DNA of 64,000 nucleotides, from assembly GCF_003935895.2 (NCBI RefSeq), contig NZ_CP054058.1:4197177-4261176 (forward strand), given 5' to 3'. The notes beneath the pieces were generated by a model, which had not been told where the DNA came from, did no database searches, and saw only the letters and a list, made by a program, of their open reading frames with translations. Source of the DNA: Scandinavium goeteborgense (GTDB lineage Bacteria; Pseudomonadota; Gammaproteobacteria; Enterobacterales; Enterobacteriaceae). Numbering within the stretch: position 1 is the stretch's first letter; the number at the start of each line of letters is the position of its first letter. This document shows, piece by piece, positions 17,217 through 27,803 of this stretch. The position numbers and the translations under genes were made by a program.

Positions 17217-17276
17217 GCCCGGCGGCGCGATGCTTGCCGGGCCTACAAAAGTAGGCCCGATAAGCGCCATCGGGCG
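17217..17276. repeat. REP pair between yjcO and gltP
   Basis: Two REP units face each other at 17217-17246 and 17251-17276, with gcccggcggcgcgatgcttg at the left arm and gtaggcccgataagcgccat at the right. They lie in the convergent gap between yjcO and gltP, where they can protect both mRNA 3' ends. Confidence 0.85.
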
Positions 17277-17292
17277 AACGTTTTAACCGTGC

Positions 17293-18606
17293 TTAACGGT
17301 TCGCGGTTTTACTGAATTTGCCCAACATTTCACGCTCGTACGCCTGCGCTTTTTTGCGGTCAAATTTGTGTTCCCACTTGGAAATTACCAGCACTGCCAG
17401 CGCGTTACCCACCACGTTCAGCGCGGTACGCGCCATGTCGAGGAGGCGGTCTACGCCTGCGATAAACGCCAGCCCTTCCAGTGGGATCCCCACGCTACCG
17501 AGTGTCGCCAGTAGCACCACGAACGACACCCCAGGCACGCCCGCGATCCCTTTCGAGGTCACCATTAACGTCAGCACCAGAATGATTTCCTGGCCGATGG
17601 ACAGGTCAATGCCGTACAGCTGAGCGATGAAAATCGCCGCGATGCTTTGGTACAGCGTCGAGCCATCAAGGTTGAAGGAGTAGCCCGTCGGCACCACGAA
17701 ACTGGTGATCGACGCCGGTGCACCGTAGGCTTCCATCTTCTCGATAATTCGCGGCAGTACGCTTTCGGAGCTCGCCGTCGAGTACGCCAGAATCAGCTCG
17801 TCCTTCAGGATGCGAATCAAAATCCAGATGCTAAACCCGCACATTTTCGCGACCGCACCCAGCACCACCAGCGCGAAGAACACGATGGCGGCGTACACCA
17901 GAATCACCAGCTTGGCGAGCGGCCACAGGGAGGCGAAACCAAAGTTGGCGACGGTGACGGAAATCAGCGCGAACACGCCGACTGGCGCATAGCGCATCAC
18001 CATGTGCGTCACTTTGAACATCGTTTCGGAAACCGAACGGAAAACGGTGACCAGCGGCTCGCGATGCGCCGACGGCAGCGATGACAGCCCCAGACCAAAC
18101 AGCACCGAGAAGAAGATAATCGGCAGCATGTCGCCTTTCGCCATTGAGGCGAAAATGTTGGTCGGCACCAACGACAGGATCGTGCCCATCAGGCCATGCG
18201 CGTGGCTTTGTACATCGGTCGCAGTGCTCTGGTATTTCGAAATATCCACCGTCGCCAGCGTCGACATATCAATGCCTGACCCCGGCTGGAACACATTCGC
18301 CAGCGTAATACCCAGCACGATGGCAATGGTAGTGATGATTTCGAAATAGATAATGGTTTTCGCACCGATACGACCCAGCGACTTAGCATCGCCCACGCCC
18401 GCAATCCCGACCACCAGTGTCGAAATCACAATCGGTACCACAATCATTTTGATCAGATGAATGAAGATATCACCGGCGGGTGATAACAGATTAGTAATCA
18501 GCCATTCACGGCTATCACTTTGATAATGAAGATAACTACCCAGAAGGATACCCAGCACTAACGCCAGCAGTATCTGCCAGGCCAGGCTGACTTTCGCTTT
18601 TTTCAT
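17293..18606 (-). CDS. gltP: Glutamate/aspartate:proton symporter GltP
   Basis: The start at 18606 gives 437 residues, the E. coli length, with GAGGAAG upstream; a 13-residue extension is rejected. It is a dicarboxylate/amino acid:cation symporter with the family's hallmark blocks: LIKMIVVPIVISTLVVGI, the serine-rich AYSTASSESVLPRI hairpin, and SFNLDGSTLYQSIAAIFIAQ. About eight membrane helices and two re-entrant loops are expected. It imports L-glutamate and L-aspartate with protons. E. coli has the nrf operon between gltP and acs; here acs follows directly and divergently. Confidence 0.97.
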   Translation of the reverse strand: MKKAKVSLAWQILLALVLGILLGSYLHYQSDSREWLITNLLSPAGDIFIHLIKMIVVPIVISTLVVGIAGVGDAKSLGRIGAKTIIYFEIITTIAIVLGITLANVFQPGSGIDMSTLATVDISKYQSTATDVQSHAHGLMGTILSLVPTNIFASMAKGDMLPIIFFSVLFGLGLSSLPSAHREPLVTVFRSVSETMFKVTHMVMRYAPVGVFALISVTVANFGFASLWPLAKLVILVYAAIVFFALVVLGAVAKMCGFSIWILIRILKDELILAYSTASSESVLPRIIEKMEAYGAPASITSFVVPTGYSFNLDGSTLYQSIAAIFIAQLYGIDLSIGQEIILVLTLMVTSKGIAGVPGVSFVVLLATLGSVGIPLEGLAFIAGVDRLLDMARTALNVVGNALAVLVISKWEHKFDRKKAQAYEREMLGKFSKTANR

Positions 18607-19019
18607 AACTACAGACTTCCTCAACGCAGGGAGACATTTTGTCACGCATGTTTCCCACTGAAACGGGGGATGATTTGTGTTGTTTTATTTAAGACGAATT
18701 ATTACGCGGCGTATCAGTACCACCTGTACGGCATCCTGCGCAAGCCTTTCAGAACGGGGGTTTGGACCAACAAAATAGGGATTAAGGGGGATTAAATCCG
18801 GTTACCTAAAATAACCTTTTGTTATAGCAAACATTTTTTAGTTTAAAAATACATAAATTCACCATGGTTATTATTTCTCTTCTAACGTTCGTTTGGCGAA
18901 TTTTCATACTCTGCAATTAATGCGTGATCTGTCGCCCAAATAATAAACAAAGCCGCTTAAACCCCTATAATTAACGTTTGCTTGACATATTATTAACATT
19001 CTACAGGGAGAAAAAAAGC
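18607..19019. promoter_or_regulatory. Divergent gltP/acs promoter region
   Basis: These 413 bases separate the starts of gltP and acs and hold no gene. An exact TATAAT lies at 18966-18971, about 50 bases upstream of the acs ATG, and is a good -10 candidate for acs. A TTGACA at 18982-18987 is too close to the start codon to act as its -35. E. coli acs is controlled by CRP and nucleoid proteins; I could not find a convincing full CRP site here by eye. AGGGAG precedes the acs ATG. Confidence 0.55.
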
Positions 19020-20978
19020 ATGAGCCAAATACACAAACATTCTATTCCCGCAAACATTGCGGAAAATTGCCTGATCAACCCGGAGCAGTATGCGGCGAAG
19101 TATCAACAGTCGGTAAGCGACCCTGATGCCTTTTGGGGCGAGCAGGGAAAAATCCTCGACTGGATGAAGCCCTATCAGAACGTCAAAAACACCTCTTTCG
19201 CCCCCGGGAACGTCTCAATCAAATGGTATGAAGACGGCACCCTGAATCTGGCGGCCAACTGCCTCGACCGCCATCTGGCCGAACGCGGCGACCAGACCGC
19301 TATTATCTGGGAAGGCGATGACGCCACCCAGAGCAAACATATCTCTTATAAAGAACTGCACGCCGGCGTGTGCCGCTTCGCCAACGTGCTGACCGAACTC
19401 GGCATCAAAAAAGGCGATGTGGTGGCGATTTACATGCCGATGGTGCCTGAAGCGGCGGTGGCGATGCTCGCCTGTGCGCGCATTGGCGCCGTGCATTCGG
19501 TCATTTTCGGCGGCTTCTCACCAGAAGCGGTTGCCGGACGCATTATCGATTCCAGCTCGCGCCTGGTGATCACTGCCGATGAAGGCGTGCGCGCGGGCCG
19601 TTCCATTCCGCTGAAGAAAAACGTCGATGACGCGCTGAAAAACCCGAACGTTAATACCATTGAACACGTGGTGGTCCTGAAACGTACCGGCGGAACTATC
19701 GCCTGGCAGGAAGGCCGCGACCTGTGGTGGAGCGAGTTGGTTGAAAAAGCCAGCGACCAGCACCAGCCGGTTGAAGTCGGCGCGGAAGACCCGCTGTTTA
19801 TCCTCTATACCTCTGGGTCTACCGGCAAACCGAAAGGCGTGCTGCACACCACCGGCGGCTATCTGGTGTATGCGGCGACCACCTTCAAATACGTCTTTGA
19901 TTACCATCAGGGCGATATCTACTGGTGTACCGCCGACGTCGGCTGGGTCACCGGTCACAGCTATCTGCTGTACGGCCCGCTGGCCTGCGGCGCGACCACG
20001 CTGATGTTTGAAGGCGTGCCAAACTGGCCGACGCCTGCGCGCATGAGCGAAGTGGTCGACAAACACAAAGTGAATATTCTCTACACCGCCCCAACCGCGA
20101 TTCGCGCCCTGATGGCCGAAGGCGATAAGGCGATTCAGGGCACCGACCGCTCTTCCCTGCGCATTCTCGGTTCCGTGGGCGAGCCTATCAACCCGGAAGC
20201 CTGGGAGTGGTACTGGAAGAAAATCGGCAACGAAAAATGCCCGGTCATCGACACCTGGTGGCAGACCGAAACCGGCGGCTTCATGATCACCCCACTCCCA
20301 GGCGCGACCGAGCTGAAAGCCGGTTCCGCGACCCGTCCGTTCTTCGGCGTACAACCGGCGCTGGTCGATAACGAAGGCCATGTGCTGGAAGGGGCAACCG
20401 AAGGCAACCTGGTGATCACCGATTCCTGGCCGGGCCAGGCGCGCACGCTGTTTGGCGATCATGAACGTTTCGAGCAGACCTATTTCTCGACCTTCAAAAA
20501 CATGTACTTCAGCGGAGACGGCGCACGCCGTGATGAAGACGGTTACTTCTGGATTACGGGCCGCGTCGATGACGTGCTGAACGTGTCCGGCCACCGTCTG
20601 GGCACCGCAGAGATTGAATCTGCGCTGGTCTCGCACCCGAAAATCGCCGAAGCGGCGGTGGTCGGCATTCCGCACAGCATTAAGGGCCAGGCGATTTATG
20701 CCTACGTCACGCTGAACCACGGCGAAGAGCCGAGCGCGGAACTGTATACCGAAGTGCGTAACTGGGTGCGCAAAGAGATTGGCCCGCTGGCGACGCCTGA
20801 CGTGCTGCACTGGACCGACTCGCTGCCGAAAACCCGCTCCGGCAAAATCATGCGCCGCATTCTGCGCAAAATTGCCGCCGGGGATACCAGCAACTTTGGC
20901 GATACTTCAACGCTTGCCGATCCAGGCGTGGTGGAAAAACTGCTCGAAGAGAAGCAGTCCATCTCAATGCCTTCTTAA
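19020..20978 (+). CDS. acs: Acetyl-CoA synthetase Acs
   Basis: The start at 19020 after ACAGGGAGAAAAAAAGC gives 652 residues, identical in length to E. coli Acs. It is an AMP-forming ligase that turns acetate, ATP and CoA into acetyl-CoA through acetyl-AMP. The adenylate-forming motif [11 protein letters not shown] lies near 264-274. [10 protein letters not shown] forms the acyl-binding region. The C-terminal [11 protein letters not shown] contains the lysine whose acetylation switches the enzyme off in enterics. It is followed by yjcH and actP in the usual acetate scavenging operon. Confidence 0.98.
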   Translation: MSQIHKHSIPANIAENCLINPEQYAAKYQQSVSDPDAFWGEQGKILDWMKPYQNVKNTSFAPGNVSIKWYEDGTLNLAANCLDRHLAERGDQTAIIWEGDDATQSKHISYKELHAGVCRFANVLTELGIKKGDVVAIYMPMVPEAAVAMLACARIGAVHSVIFGGFSPEAVAGRIIDSSSRLVITADEGVRAGRSIPLKKNVDDALKNPNVNTIEHVVVLKRTGGTIAWQEGRDLWWSELVEKASDQHQPVEVGAEDPLFILYTSGSTGKPKGVLHTTGGYLVYAATTFKYVFDYHQGDIYWCTADVGWVTGHSYLLYGPLACGATTLMFEGVPNWPTPARMSEVVDKHKVNILYTAPTAIRALMAEGDKAIQGTDRSSLRILGSVGEPINPEAWEWYWKKIGNEKCPVIDTWWQTETGGFMITPLPGATELKAGSATRPFFGVQPALVDNEGHVLEGATEGNLVITDSWPGQARTLFGDHERFEQTYFSTFKNMYFSGDGARRDEDGYFWITGRVDDVLNVSGHRLGTAEIESALVSHPKIAEAAVVGIPHSIKGQAIYAYVTLNHGEEPSAELYTEVRNWVRKEIGPLATPDVLHWTDSLPKTRSGKIMRRILRKIAAGDTSNFGDTSTLADPGVVEKLLEEKQSISMPS

Positions 20979-20996
20979 CGATCGGCGAGGGGTTGT

Positions 20997-21068
20997 GTAG
21001 GCCCGGCAAGCAGCGCGCCGCCGGGCATTAACATTCTTGCCCGGTGGCGCTCCGCTAACCGGGCCTAC
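20997..21068. repeat. REP pair between acs and yjcH
   Basis: Two inverted REP units, gcccggcaagcagcgcgccg (from 21001) and gcccggtggcgctccgctaa (from 21039), lie in the 168-bp acs-yjcH gap. They may set different mRNA stabilities for acs and yjcH-actP. Confidence 0.85.
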
Positions 21069-21146
21069 TAATAATAACAATACCTTACCTTCCCGTTTGA
21101 ATTTCGTGCTACTGAAAGACGACGGGGAACCTCTGGAGACGCGGTG

Positions 21147-23107
<1,961 letters not shown>

Positions 23108-23140
23108 GCACATCTCCCCGGCCTTCAGGCCGGGGATTTC

Positions 23141-23830
23141 TCAGAACATCGCCCACGCGACTAACGGCGCACACAGCACCATCGTGACGCCGGAAAGCAT
23201 CATGACCAGACTGGCAATCACCCCTTCCTGTGGGCCAAGTTCATAAGAACGGGCGGTGCCTGCGCCGTGTGATGCCGCGCCAAAGCCTGCGCCTTTCGCC
23301 ATACCTTCCCGAATGGCGAGACGCAAAAACAGCATATCGCCGACCGCCATGCCAAACACCCCGGTAATCACCACGAACAGCGCCACCAGTTCCGGCTGTC
23401 CGCCCAGCGGCTTCGCGGCGGCGAGAGCAAACGGTGTGGTGATGGAACGCACCGCCAGGCTACGCTGTATTTCATCGGACAACGTAAACAGCCGCGCCAG
23501 CCACACTGAGCTGCACACCGCCACCACATTCGCCGTCAGCACACCTGCACTGAGGGACATCCAGTGGCGTTTGATCACCGCCAGATTGTCATACACCGGC
23601 ACCGCAAAGGCGAGGGTCGCCGGGCCGAGCAGCCACAGCAGCCAGTGCGCTTCGCCCATGTAACTCTGATAAGAAATGTGGCCGAATACCAAAATCAGCA
23701 CCAGCAACAGCGGAGTGAAAACCAGCGGCATCAACGGCAGTTTGCGAAAGCGACGATACAGGCGTTTGTTGGCGTAATAGAGTCCGAGGGTCATTGCCAG
23801 ACACAGCAAGCTCAGGGCAAGACTATTCAC
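23141..23830 (-). CDS. LrgB/CidB family membrane protein
   Basis: The 229-residue protein has about six to seven membrane helices. The LrgB core is visible in VRSITTPFALAAAKPLGG, FGMAVGDMLFLRLAI and the conserved GFGAASHGAGTARSYELG. Members of this family act with LrgA/CidA. They have been described as murein hydrolase export regulators and as pyruvate or glycolate carriers. It overlaps the upstream lrgA-like gene by 8 bp, so the two are coupled. A position beside acs-actP favours a role in overflow carbon metabolism, but that is inference. Confidence 0.88.
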   Translation of the reverse strand: MNSLALSLLCLAMTLGLYYANKRLYRRFRKLPLMPLVFTPLLLVLILVFGHISYQSYMGEAHWLLWLLGPATLAFAVPVYDNLAVIKRHWMSLSAGVLTANVVAVCSSVWLARLFTLSDEIQRSLAVRSITTPFALAAAKPLGGQPELVALFVVITGVFGMAVGDMLFLRLAIREGMAKGAGFGAASHGAGTARSYELGPQEGVIASLVMMLSGVTMVLCAPLVAWAMF

Positions 23831-24233
23831 GGTTTAGCCTGCTCAGCTCGTACCGATACACCTTATCAACCACCCAGGCAGTTGCGCCCAGTACCATCAG
23901 GGTGCTCAAGGCAATCACCAGAAAAATGCGCCAGCCGTCGACCATCAGCAATTGTGCGTAATTCACCACCGCCACCACCGCCGGAACGAAAAACAGCAGC
24001 ATTTCCGCCAGCAGCCAGCGCGAACCGGCGCGTACCCAGTTGAGCGGCAAAATGCGACACACAATCAGCGCCAGCATCAGCACTAAACCGACCAGATTGG
24101 CAGGCAGCGGAAGATCGCCCCACGCCACCAGATGTTCCGCCAGCACAAACAATCCGGCGTACAACACCACCTGCACCGGGATTTGAAGATGATGCAGGAC
24201 AGCAGGCGTTACGCGCCCTAAGGCCACAGCCAT
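23823..24233 (-). CDS. LrgA/CidA family membrane protein
   Basis: The 136-residue protein has four hydrophobic helices and the CidA/LrgA motif LPLPANLVGLVLMLALIV, followed by LLAEMLLFFVPAVVAVVNY. These holin-like proteins form a complex with LrgB/CidB. It is transcribed divergently from a LysR regulator, with 102 bp between starts (24234-24335), the usual arrangement of cid/lrg loci. It overlaps the lrgB-like gene by 8 bp. Confidence 0.88.
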   Translation of the reverse strand: MAVALGRVTPAVLHHLQIPVQVVLYAGLFVLAEHLVAWGDLPLPANLVGLVLMLALIVCRILPLNWVRAGSRWLLAEMLLFFVPAVVAVVNYAQLLMVDGWRIFLVIALSTLMVLGATAWVVDKVYRYELSRLNRE

Positions 24234-24335
24234 GAAAGGAATTCCTGAAAAAAATGAAGGTGTTCAGTATAGAGAGCCGCCGAGTGCGACTGAAATGAAT
24301 TAAAATCATTGAAGGTATAGTTTCGAGGAATAATC

Positions 24336-25223
24336 ATGGATATAAGAACGCTTCGCTATTTCGTTGAAGTGGTCCGGCAACAGAGCTTTACCCGTGCGGC
24401 AGAGAAGCTGTTTGTCACACAACCCACCATCAGTAAGATGTTGAAAAATTTAGAAGATGACCTCAACTGTACCCTACTCATCCGTGACGGGCGCAAACTG
24501 CTTCTGACCGATACCGGACGCGTGGTGTTTGAGCGCGGCCTGGCGATTCTGGCCGAATTTCGCCAGCTTGAAGCGGAACTCAGTGATATCAATCACCTGC
24601 AAAAAGGAATACTGCGCCTCGGAATCCCGCCTATGGTTGGCATGTTAATGGCCGGCCCGATCAGTTTGTTTCGCCAGCGCTACCCCGGCGTGGAACTCAA
24701 AATTGCCGAATTCGGCGGCCTGACGGTGCAACAGGCGGTGATGAACGGCGAGCTGGATGTGGCGATGACTGCCCTGCCCGTGGATGAAGACAGCGGCCTG
24801 TCGACGATGCCGTTGTTCAGCCATCCGCTGTGCGTGCTGGTGCCGAAATCCGGTGAATGGCTACACGTTGAGTCCATCAGCCCGGCACAGTTAGCCGCGC
24901 ACCCGCTGCTGATTTATAACGAAGATTTCGCGCTTAGCCGCCAGTTGATGACCCTGTTTGCCGAGCATGACGTCAAGCCGCGCATCGCGGTGCGCAGCGG
25001 CCAGTGGGATTTTTTGGCGGCGATGGTACAGGCGGGCGTTGGCGTGGCGATATTACCGGAACCGATTTGCCAGCGACTCGACAAAAACACCCTGCGCTGG
25101 ATCCCCCTCGACAGCGAGCTGCACTGGCAACTGGGCATGATCTGGCGCGAAGGCACGTACCTCTCGCACAGCGCCCAGGCCTGGCTCCAGTGCTGCGAAG
25201 GATTTTGGCTACCGGGAGGCTAG
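24336..25223 (+). CDS. LysR-family regulator, CidR-like by context
   Basis: The 295-residue protein has an N-terminal winged helix-turn-helix (TLRYFVEVVRQQSFTRAAEK, then LFVTQPTISKMLKNLED) and a LysR effector-binding domain (LRLGIPPMVGMLMAGPI, LDVAMTALPV, GVGVAILPEPICQRL). It is divergent from the lrgAB-like pair, which it probably activates in response to a small organic acid. It is not MurR, which belongs to the RpiR family, so murQP control must lie elsewhere. Confidence 0.9.
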   Translation: MDIRTLRYFVEVVRQQSFTRAAEKLFVTQPTISKMLKNLEDDLNCTLLIRDGRKLLLTDTGRVVFERGLAILAEFRQLEAELSDINHLQKGILRLGIPPMVGMLMAGPISLFRQRYPGVELKIAEFGGLTVQQAVMNGELDVAMTALPVDEDSGLSTMPLFSHPLCVLVPKSGEWLHVESISPAQLAAHPLLIYNEDFALSRQLMTLFAEHDVKPRIAVRSGQWDFLAAMVQAGVGVAILPEPICQRLDKNTLRWIPLDSELHWQLGMIWREGTYLSHSAQAWLQCCEGFWLPGG

Positions 25224-25321
25224 CCTGGTTCCTCGCTTTCCCTATTGCTCATTCGGCGGTGCAGACTGCGCCCGATCACAGTTCCCGCATTGGGATAAAA
25301 TATTACTTCTTGTTACTTTAT

Positions 25322-25340
25322 TTGGAATATATTATTCCAA
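25322..25340. promoter_or_regulatory. Perfect palindrome upstream of murQ, operator candidate
   Basis: The 19-base sequence ttggaatatattattccaa has perfect 8-bp arms (25322-25329 and 25333-25340) around a tat centre. It lies 32 bp before the murQ ATG. Its size and place suit a repressor of the RpiR type such as MurR. No murR gene is in the window, so the ligand protein is unproven. Confidence 0.6.
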
Positions 25341-25371
25341 ACCATAGAGAACGCTATTCATCGAGGTCGTT

Positions 25372-26283
25372 ATGAAAATTGATTTATCCGCACTGACTAC
25401 AGAGAGCCGCAACCAGGCGAGCGAGAACATTGACACCCTGTCGACGCTGGAGATGCTGAAAGTCATTAATGCGGAAGACCAAAAGGTCGCGCTGGCGGTT
25501 GAAGAACAGCTGCCCGCCATCGCGAAGACCGTCGATGCGATTACTCAAGCCTTTGCCTGCGGCGGACGCCTGATTTACTGCGGCGCGGGCACCTCGGGCC
25601 GCCTCGGTATTCTGGATGCCAGCGAATGCCCACCGACCTACGGCACGCCGCGCGAAATGGTGGTTGGCCTGATTGCGGGCGGTAAAACCGCCATTTTGCA
25701 GGCGGTCGAAAACGCCGAAGACAGCCCGCAAATGGGCGAGCAGGATCTGCGTGATTTGGCCCTGAACGAACGCGACGTGGTCATCGGCATAGCGGCCAGC
25801 GGGCGCACGCCGTATGTGATTGGCGCCCTGAACTACGCTCGCAGCGTGGGCGCGACGACCGGCGCAATCGCCTGCAACCGCGGCAGCGAAATTGGCAAAC
25901 TGGCCGACATCGCCATCGAACCGATGGTCGGCCCGGAAGTGGTCACCGGATCTTCCCGTATGAAAGCCGGCACCGCCCAGAAACTGGTGCTCAATATGTT
26001 GACCACCGGGGCGATGATCCGCTCCGGCAAAGTGTTCGGCAACCTGATGGTCGATGTGGAAGCCACCAATGCCAAGCTGCTGCAACGCCAGGTGAACATC
26101 GTGGTGCAGGCGACCGAGTGCGACCCGGCGACGGCGGAAGCTGCGCTGAACGCCTGCGATCGCCACTGTAAAACCGCCATTGTGATGGTTCTGGCGGGCG
26201 TCAGCGCCGCCGATGCCAGCGCGATGCTGAATAACAACAACGGCTTCATTCGCAGTGCCATCCAGGGCATCGGGAGCAACTGA
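25372..26283 (+). CDS. murQ: N-acetylmuramic acid 6-phosphate etherase MurQ
   Basis: The 303-residue protein has the SIS domain of MurQ. Diagnostic segments are [43 protein letters not shown], and the signature [20 protein letters not shown] with its catalytic region. It cleaves the D-lactyl ether of MurNAc 6-phosphate, giving GlcNAc 6-phosphate and lactate, in cell-wall recycling. GAGGTCGTT precedes the ATG. murP starts 2 bp after the stop. E. coli has murQP elsewhere, so this placement between actP and yjcE differs. Confidence 0.97.
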   Translation: MKIDLSALTTESRNQASENIDTLSTLEMLKVINAEDQKVALAVEEQLPAIAKTVDAITQAFACGGRLIYCGAGTSGRLGILDASECPPTYGTPREMVVGLIAGGKTAILQAVENAEDSPQMGEQDLRDLALNERDVVIGIAASGRTPYVIGALNYARSVGATTGAIACNRGSEIGKLADIAIEPMVGPEVVTGSSRMKAGTAQKLVLNMLTTGAMIRSGKVFGNLMVDVEATNAKLLQRQVNIVVQATECDPATAEAALNACDRHCKTAIVMVLAGVSAADASAMLNNNNGFIRSAIQGIGSN

Positions 26284-26285
26284 TC

Positions 26286-27737
26286 ATGGCGAAAATAACC
26301 GGCTCGATGATCGAGCAACTTCTGCGATTGGCGGGAGGACCGGCGAACATCAGTGTGTGTGGCAACTGCATGACGCGCCTGCGCCTGACGCTGGTCGATC
26401 GGGATGCCGCCGATATCGCACAGCTCAAAGCGGTGCCCGGCGTCCTCGGCGTGGTTAACGGCGACGATCAGCTGCAAATTATTCTCGGGCCGGGTAAAGC
26501 GCAAACTGCCAGTGAAATGATGAATGACCTGTTGAAATCAGAAGGTGCTGAGGCGGCTACACCAACCTCAGACGCCGACCTGAGAATGCAGGCCAGCCAG
26601 AATAAAGCGAAGATGAAAGGCAAGCAGAACAGCGCGGTGCATAACTTTTTGACCAAGTTTGCCACCATCTTTACCCCGCTGATCCCGGGCTTTATCGCCG
26701 CGGGCCTTTTGCTGGGTATCGCGACGCTGTTACAGCAAATGCTCATCAACGATAGCGCATCACCCGCGACCTGGCTCGTGGACCTGATCGCCTATATGAA
26801 GGTGTTCAGCATCGGCCTGTTCACCTTCCTCAGCATTCTGATCGGCTTTAACACCCAAAAAGCGTTTGGCGGCTCGGGCGTGAACGGCGCGATCATCGCC
26901 TCGCTGTTTATTTTGCGCTATGTGCCGGAAGGTAAAGTCGGCTATTACGCGGGAATGCAGGACTTTTTCGGGCTGGTTATCGACCCGCGCGGCAACATTA
27001 TCGGCGTGCTGCTGGCCTGTATTCTCGGGGCGTGGATTGAGCGCCAGGTGCGGCGCTGTATTCATGATTCGCTGGATATGATCCTGACGTCGGCCATTAC
27101 GCTGCTGATTACCGGGGCCATCACCTTCACGGTGATTATGCCGATTGGCGGCGAGCTGTTTAAAGGCATGTCGTGGCTGTTCCTGCACCTGAACGGCAAC
27201 CCGTTTGGCACTGCGCTACTGGCTGGACTGTTCCTGATAGCCGTTGTGTTCGGCATTCATCAGGGCTTTGTGCCCGTGTATTTCGCGCTGATGGACGCGC
27301 AGGGCTTTAACTCTCTGTTCCCGATTCTGGCGATGGCTGGTGCCGGACAGGTCGGTGCGTCACTGGCGCTGTACTTCCGCGCCAAACACGGCTCGCTGTT
27401 ACGCACACAGATTAAAGGCGCCATTTTCCCGGGCCTGCTGGGGATTGGCGAACCGCTGATTTACGGCGTGACGCTGCCGCGCCTGAAACCGTTCGTGACG
27501 GCCTGTCTCGGCGGCGCGGTCGGCGGCTTCTTCATTGGCATGATTTCGTGGCTGGGACTGCCAGTTGGCCTCAACACCGTCTTCGGCCCGTCTGGCCTGG
27601 TGTCGATTCCGCTGATGACGTCATCGCAGGGTATTTTCGCCGGAATGGCGGTGTACGTGGCGGGTATTCTGATTTCGTATCTGGCCGGTTTTGTTTTGAC
27701 CTGGTTCTTTGGCAGTAAAAACGTCGACCTGCAATAA
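26286..27737 (+). CDS. murP: PTS EIIBC component for N-acetylmuramic acid, MurP
   Basis: The 483-residue protein has an N-terminal EIIB domain with phospho-Cys in [14 protein letters not shown] near residue 34 and a Gln-rich linker. The EIIC membrane domain contains the family block [18 protein letters not shown] near 385. It lacks its own EIIA and would use EIIA-Glc, as E. coli MurP does. It imports MurNAc and phosphorylates it for MurQ. It is coupled closely to murQ and ends at a C-tract plus terminator. Confidence 0.96.
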   Translation: MAKITGSMIEQLLRLAGGPANISVCGNCMTRLRLTLVDRDAADIAQLKAVPGVLGVVNGDDQLQIILGPGKAQTASEMMNDLLKSEGAEAATPTSDADLRMQASQNKAKMKGKQNSAVHNFLTKFATIFTPLIPGFIAAGLLLGIATLLQQMLINDSASPATWLVDLIAYMKVFSIGLFTFLSILIGFNTQKAFGGSGVNGAIIASLFILRYVPEGKVGYYAGMQDFFGLVIDPRGNIIGVLLACILGAWIERQVRRCIHDSLDMILTSAITLLITGAITFTVIMPIGGELFKGMSWLFLHLNGNPFGTALLAGLFLIAVVFGIHQGFVPVYFALMDAQGFNSLFPILAMAGAGQVGASLALYFRAKHGSLLRTQIKGAIFPGLLGIGEPLIYGVTLPRLKPFVTACLGGAVGGFFIGMISWLGLPVGLNTVFGPSGLVSIPLMTSSQGIFAGMAVYVAGILISYLAGFVLTWFFGSKNVDLQ

Positions 27738-27751
27738 CGGTCGGCGATATT

Positions 27752-27764
27752 CCCCCCCCCCCCC
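27752..27764. repeat. Homopolymer of 13 C between murP and its terminator
   Basis: A run of 13 cytosines starts 15 bases after the murP stop and immediately precedes the terminator stem. Runs of this length slip during replication and sequencing. It lies outside coding sequence. Confidence 0.9.
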
Positions 27765-27767
27765 TTT

Positions 27768-27794
27768 AAGCCGCCATTTAGGCGGCTTTTTTTT
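27768..27794 (+). terminator. Rho-independent terminator after murP
   Basis: The stem aagccgcc / ggcggctt with loop attta is followed by a run of T. It ends the murQP transcript and lies 9 bp before the converging yjcE stop. Confidence 0.92.
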
Positions 27795-27803
27795 GGGCTG
27801 AAT

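Noticed and set aside
19518-20810. 430-codon open frame antisense to acs
   Set aside because: It mirrors the high-GC codon pattern of acs, has low-complexity His/Arg-rich translation and no family resemblance.
24336-25223. LysR gene as the regulator of murQP
   Set aside because: Its divergent partner is the lrgA-like gene, and known MurR is an RpiR-family protein.
25384-26166. 260-codon open frame antisense to murQ
   Set aside because: A shadow of the conserved murQ coding sequence; no start signal or recognisable domain.
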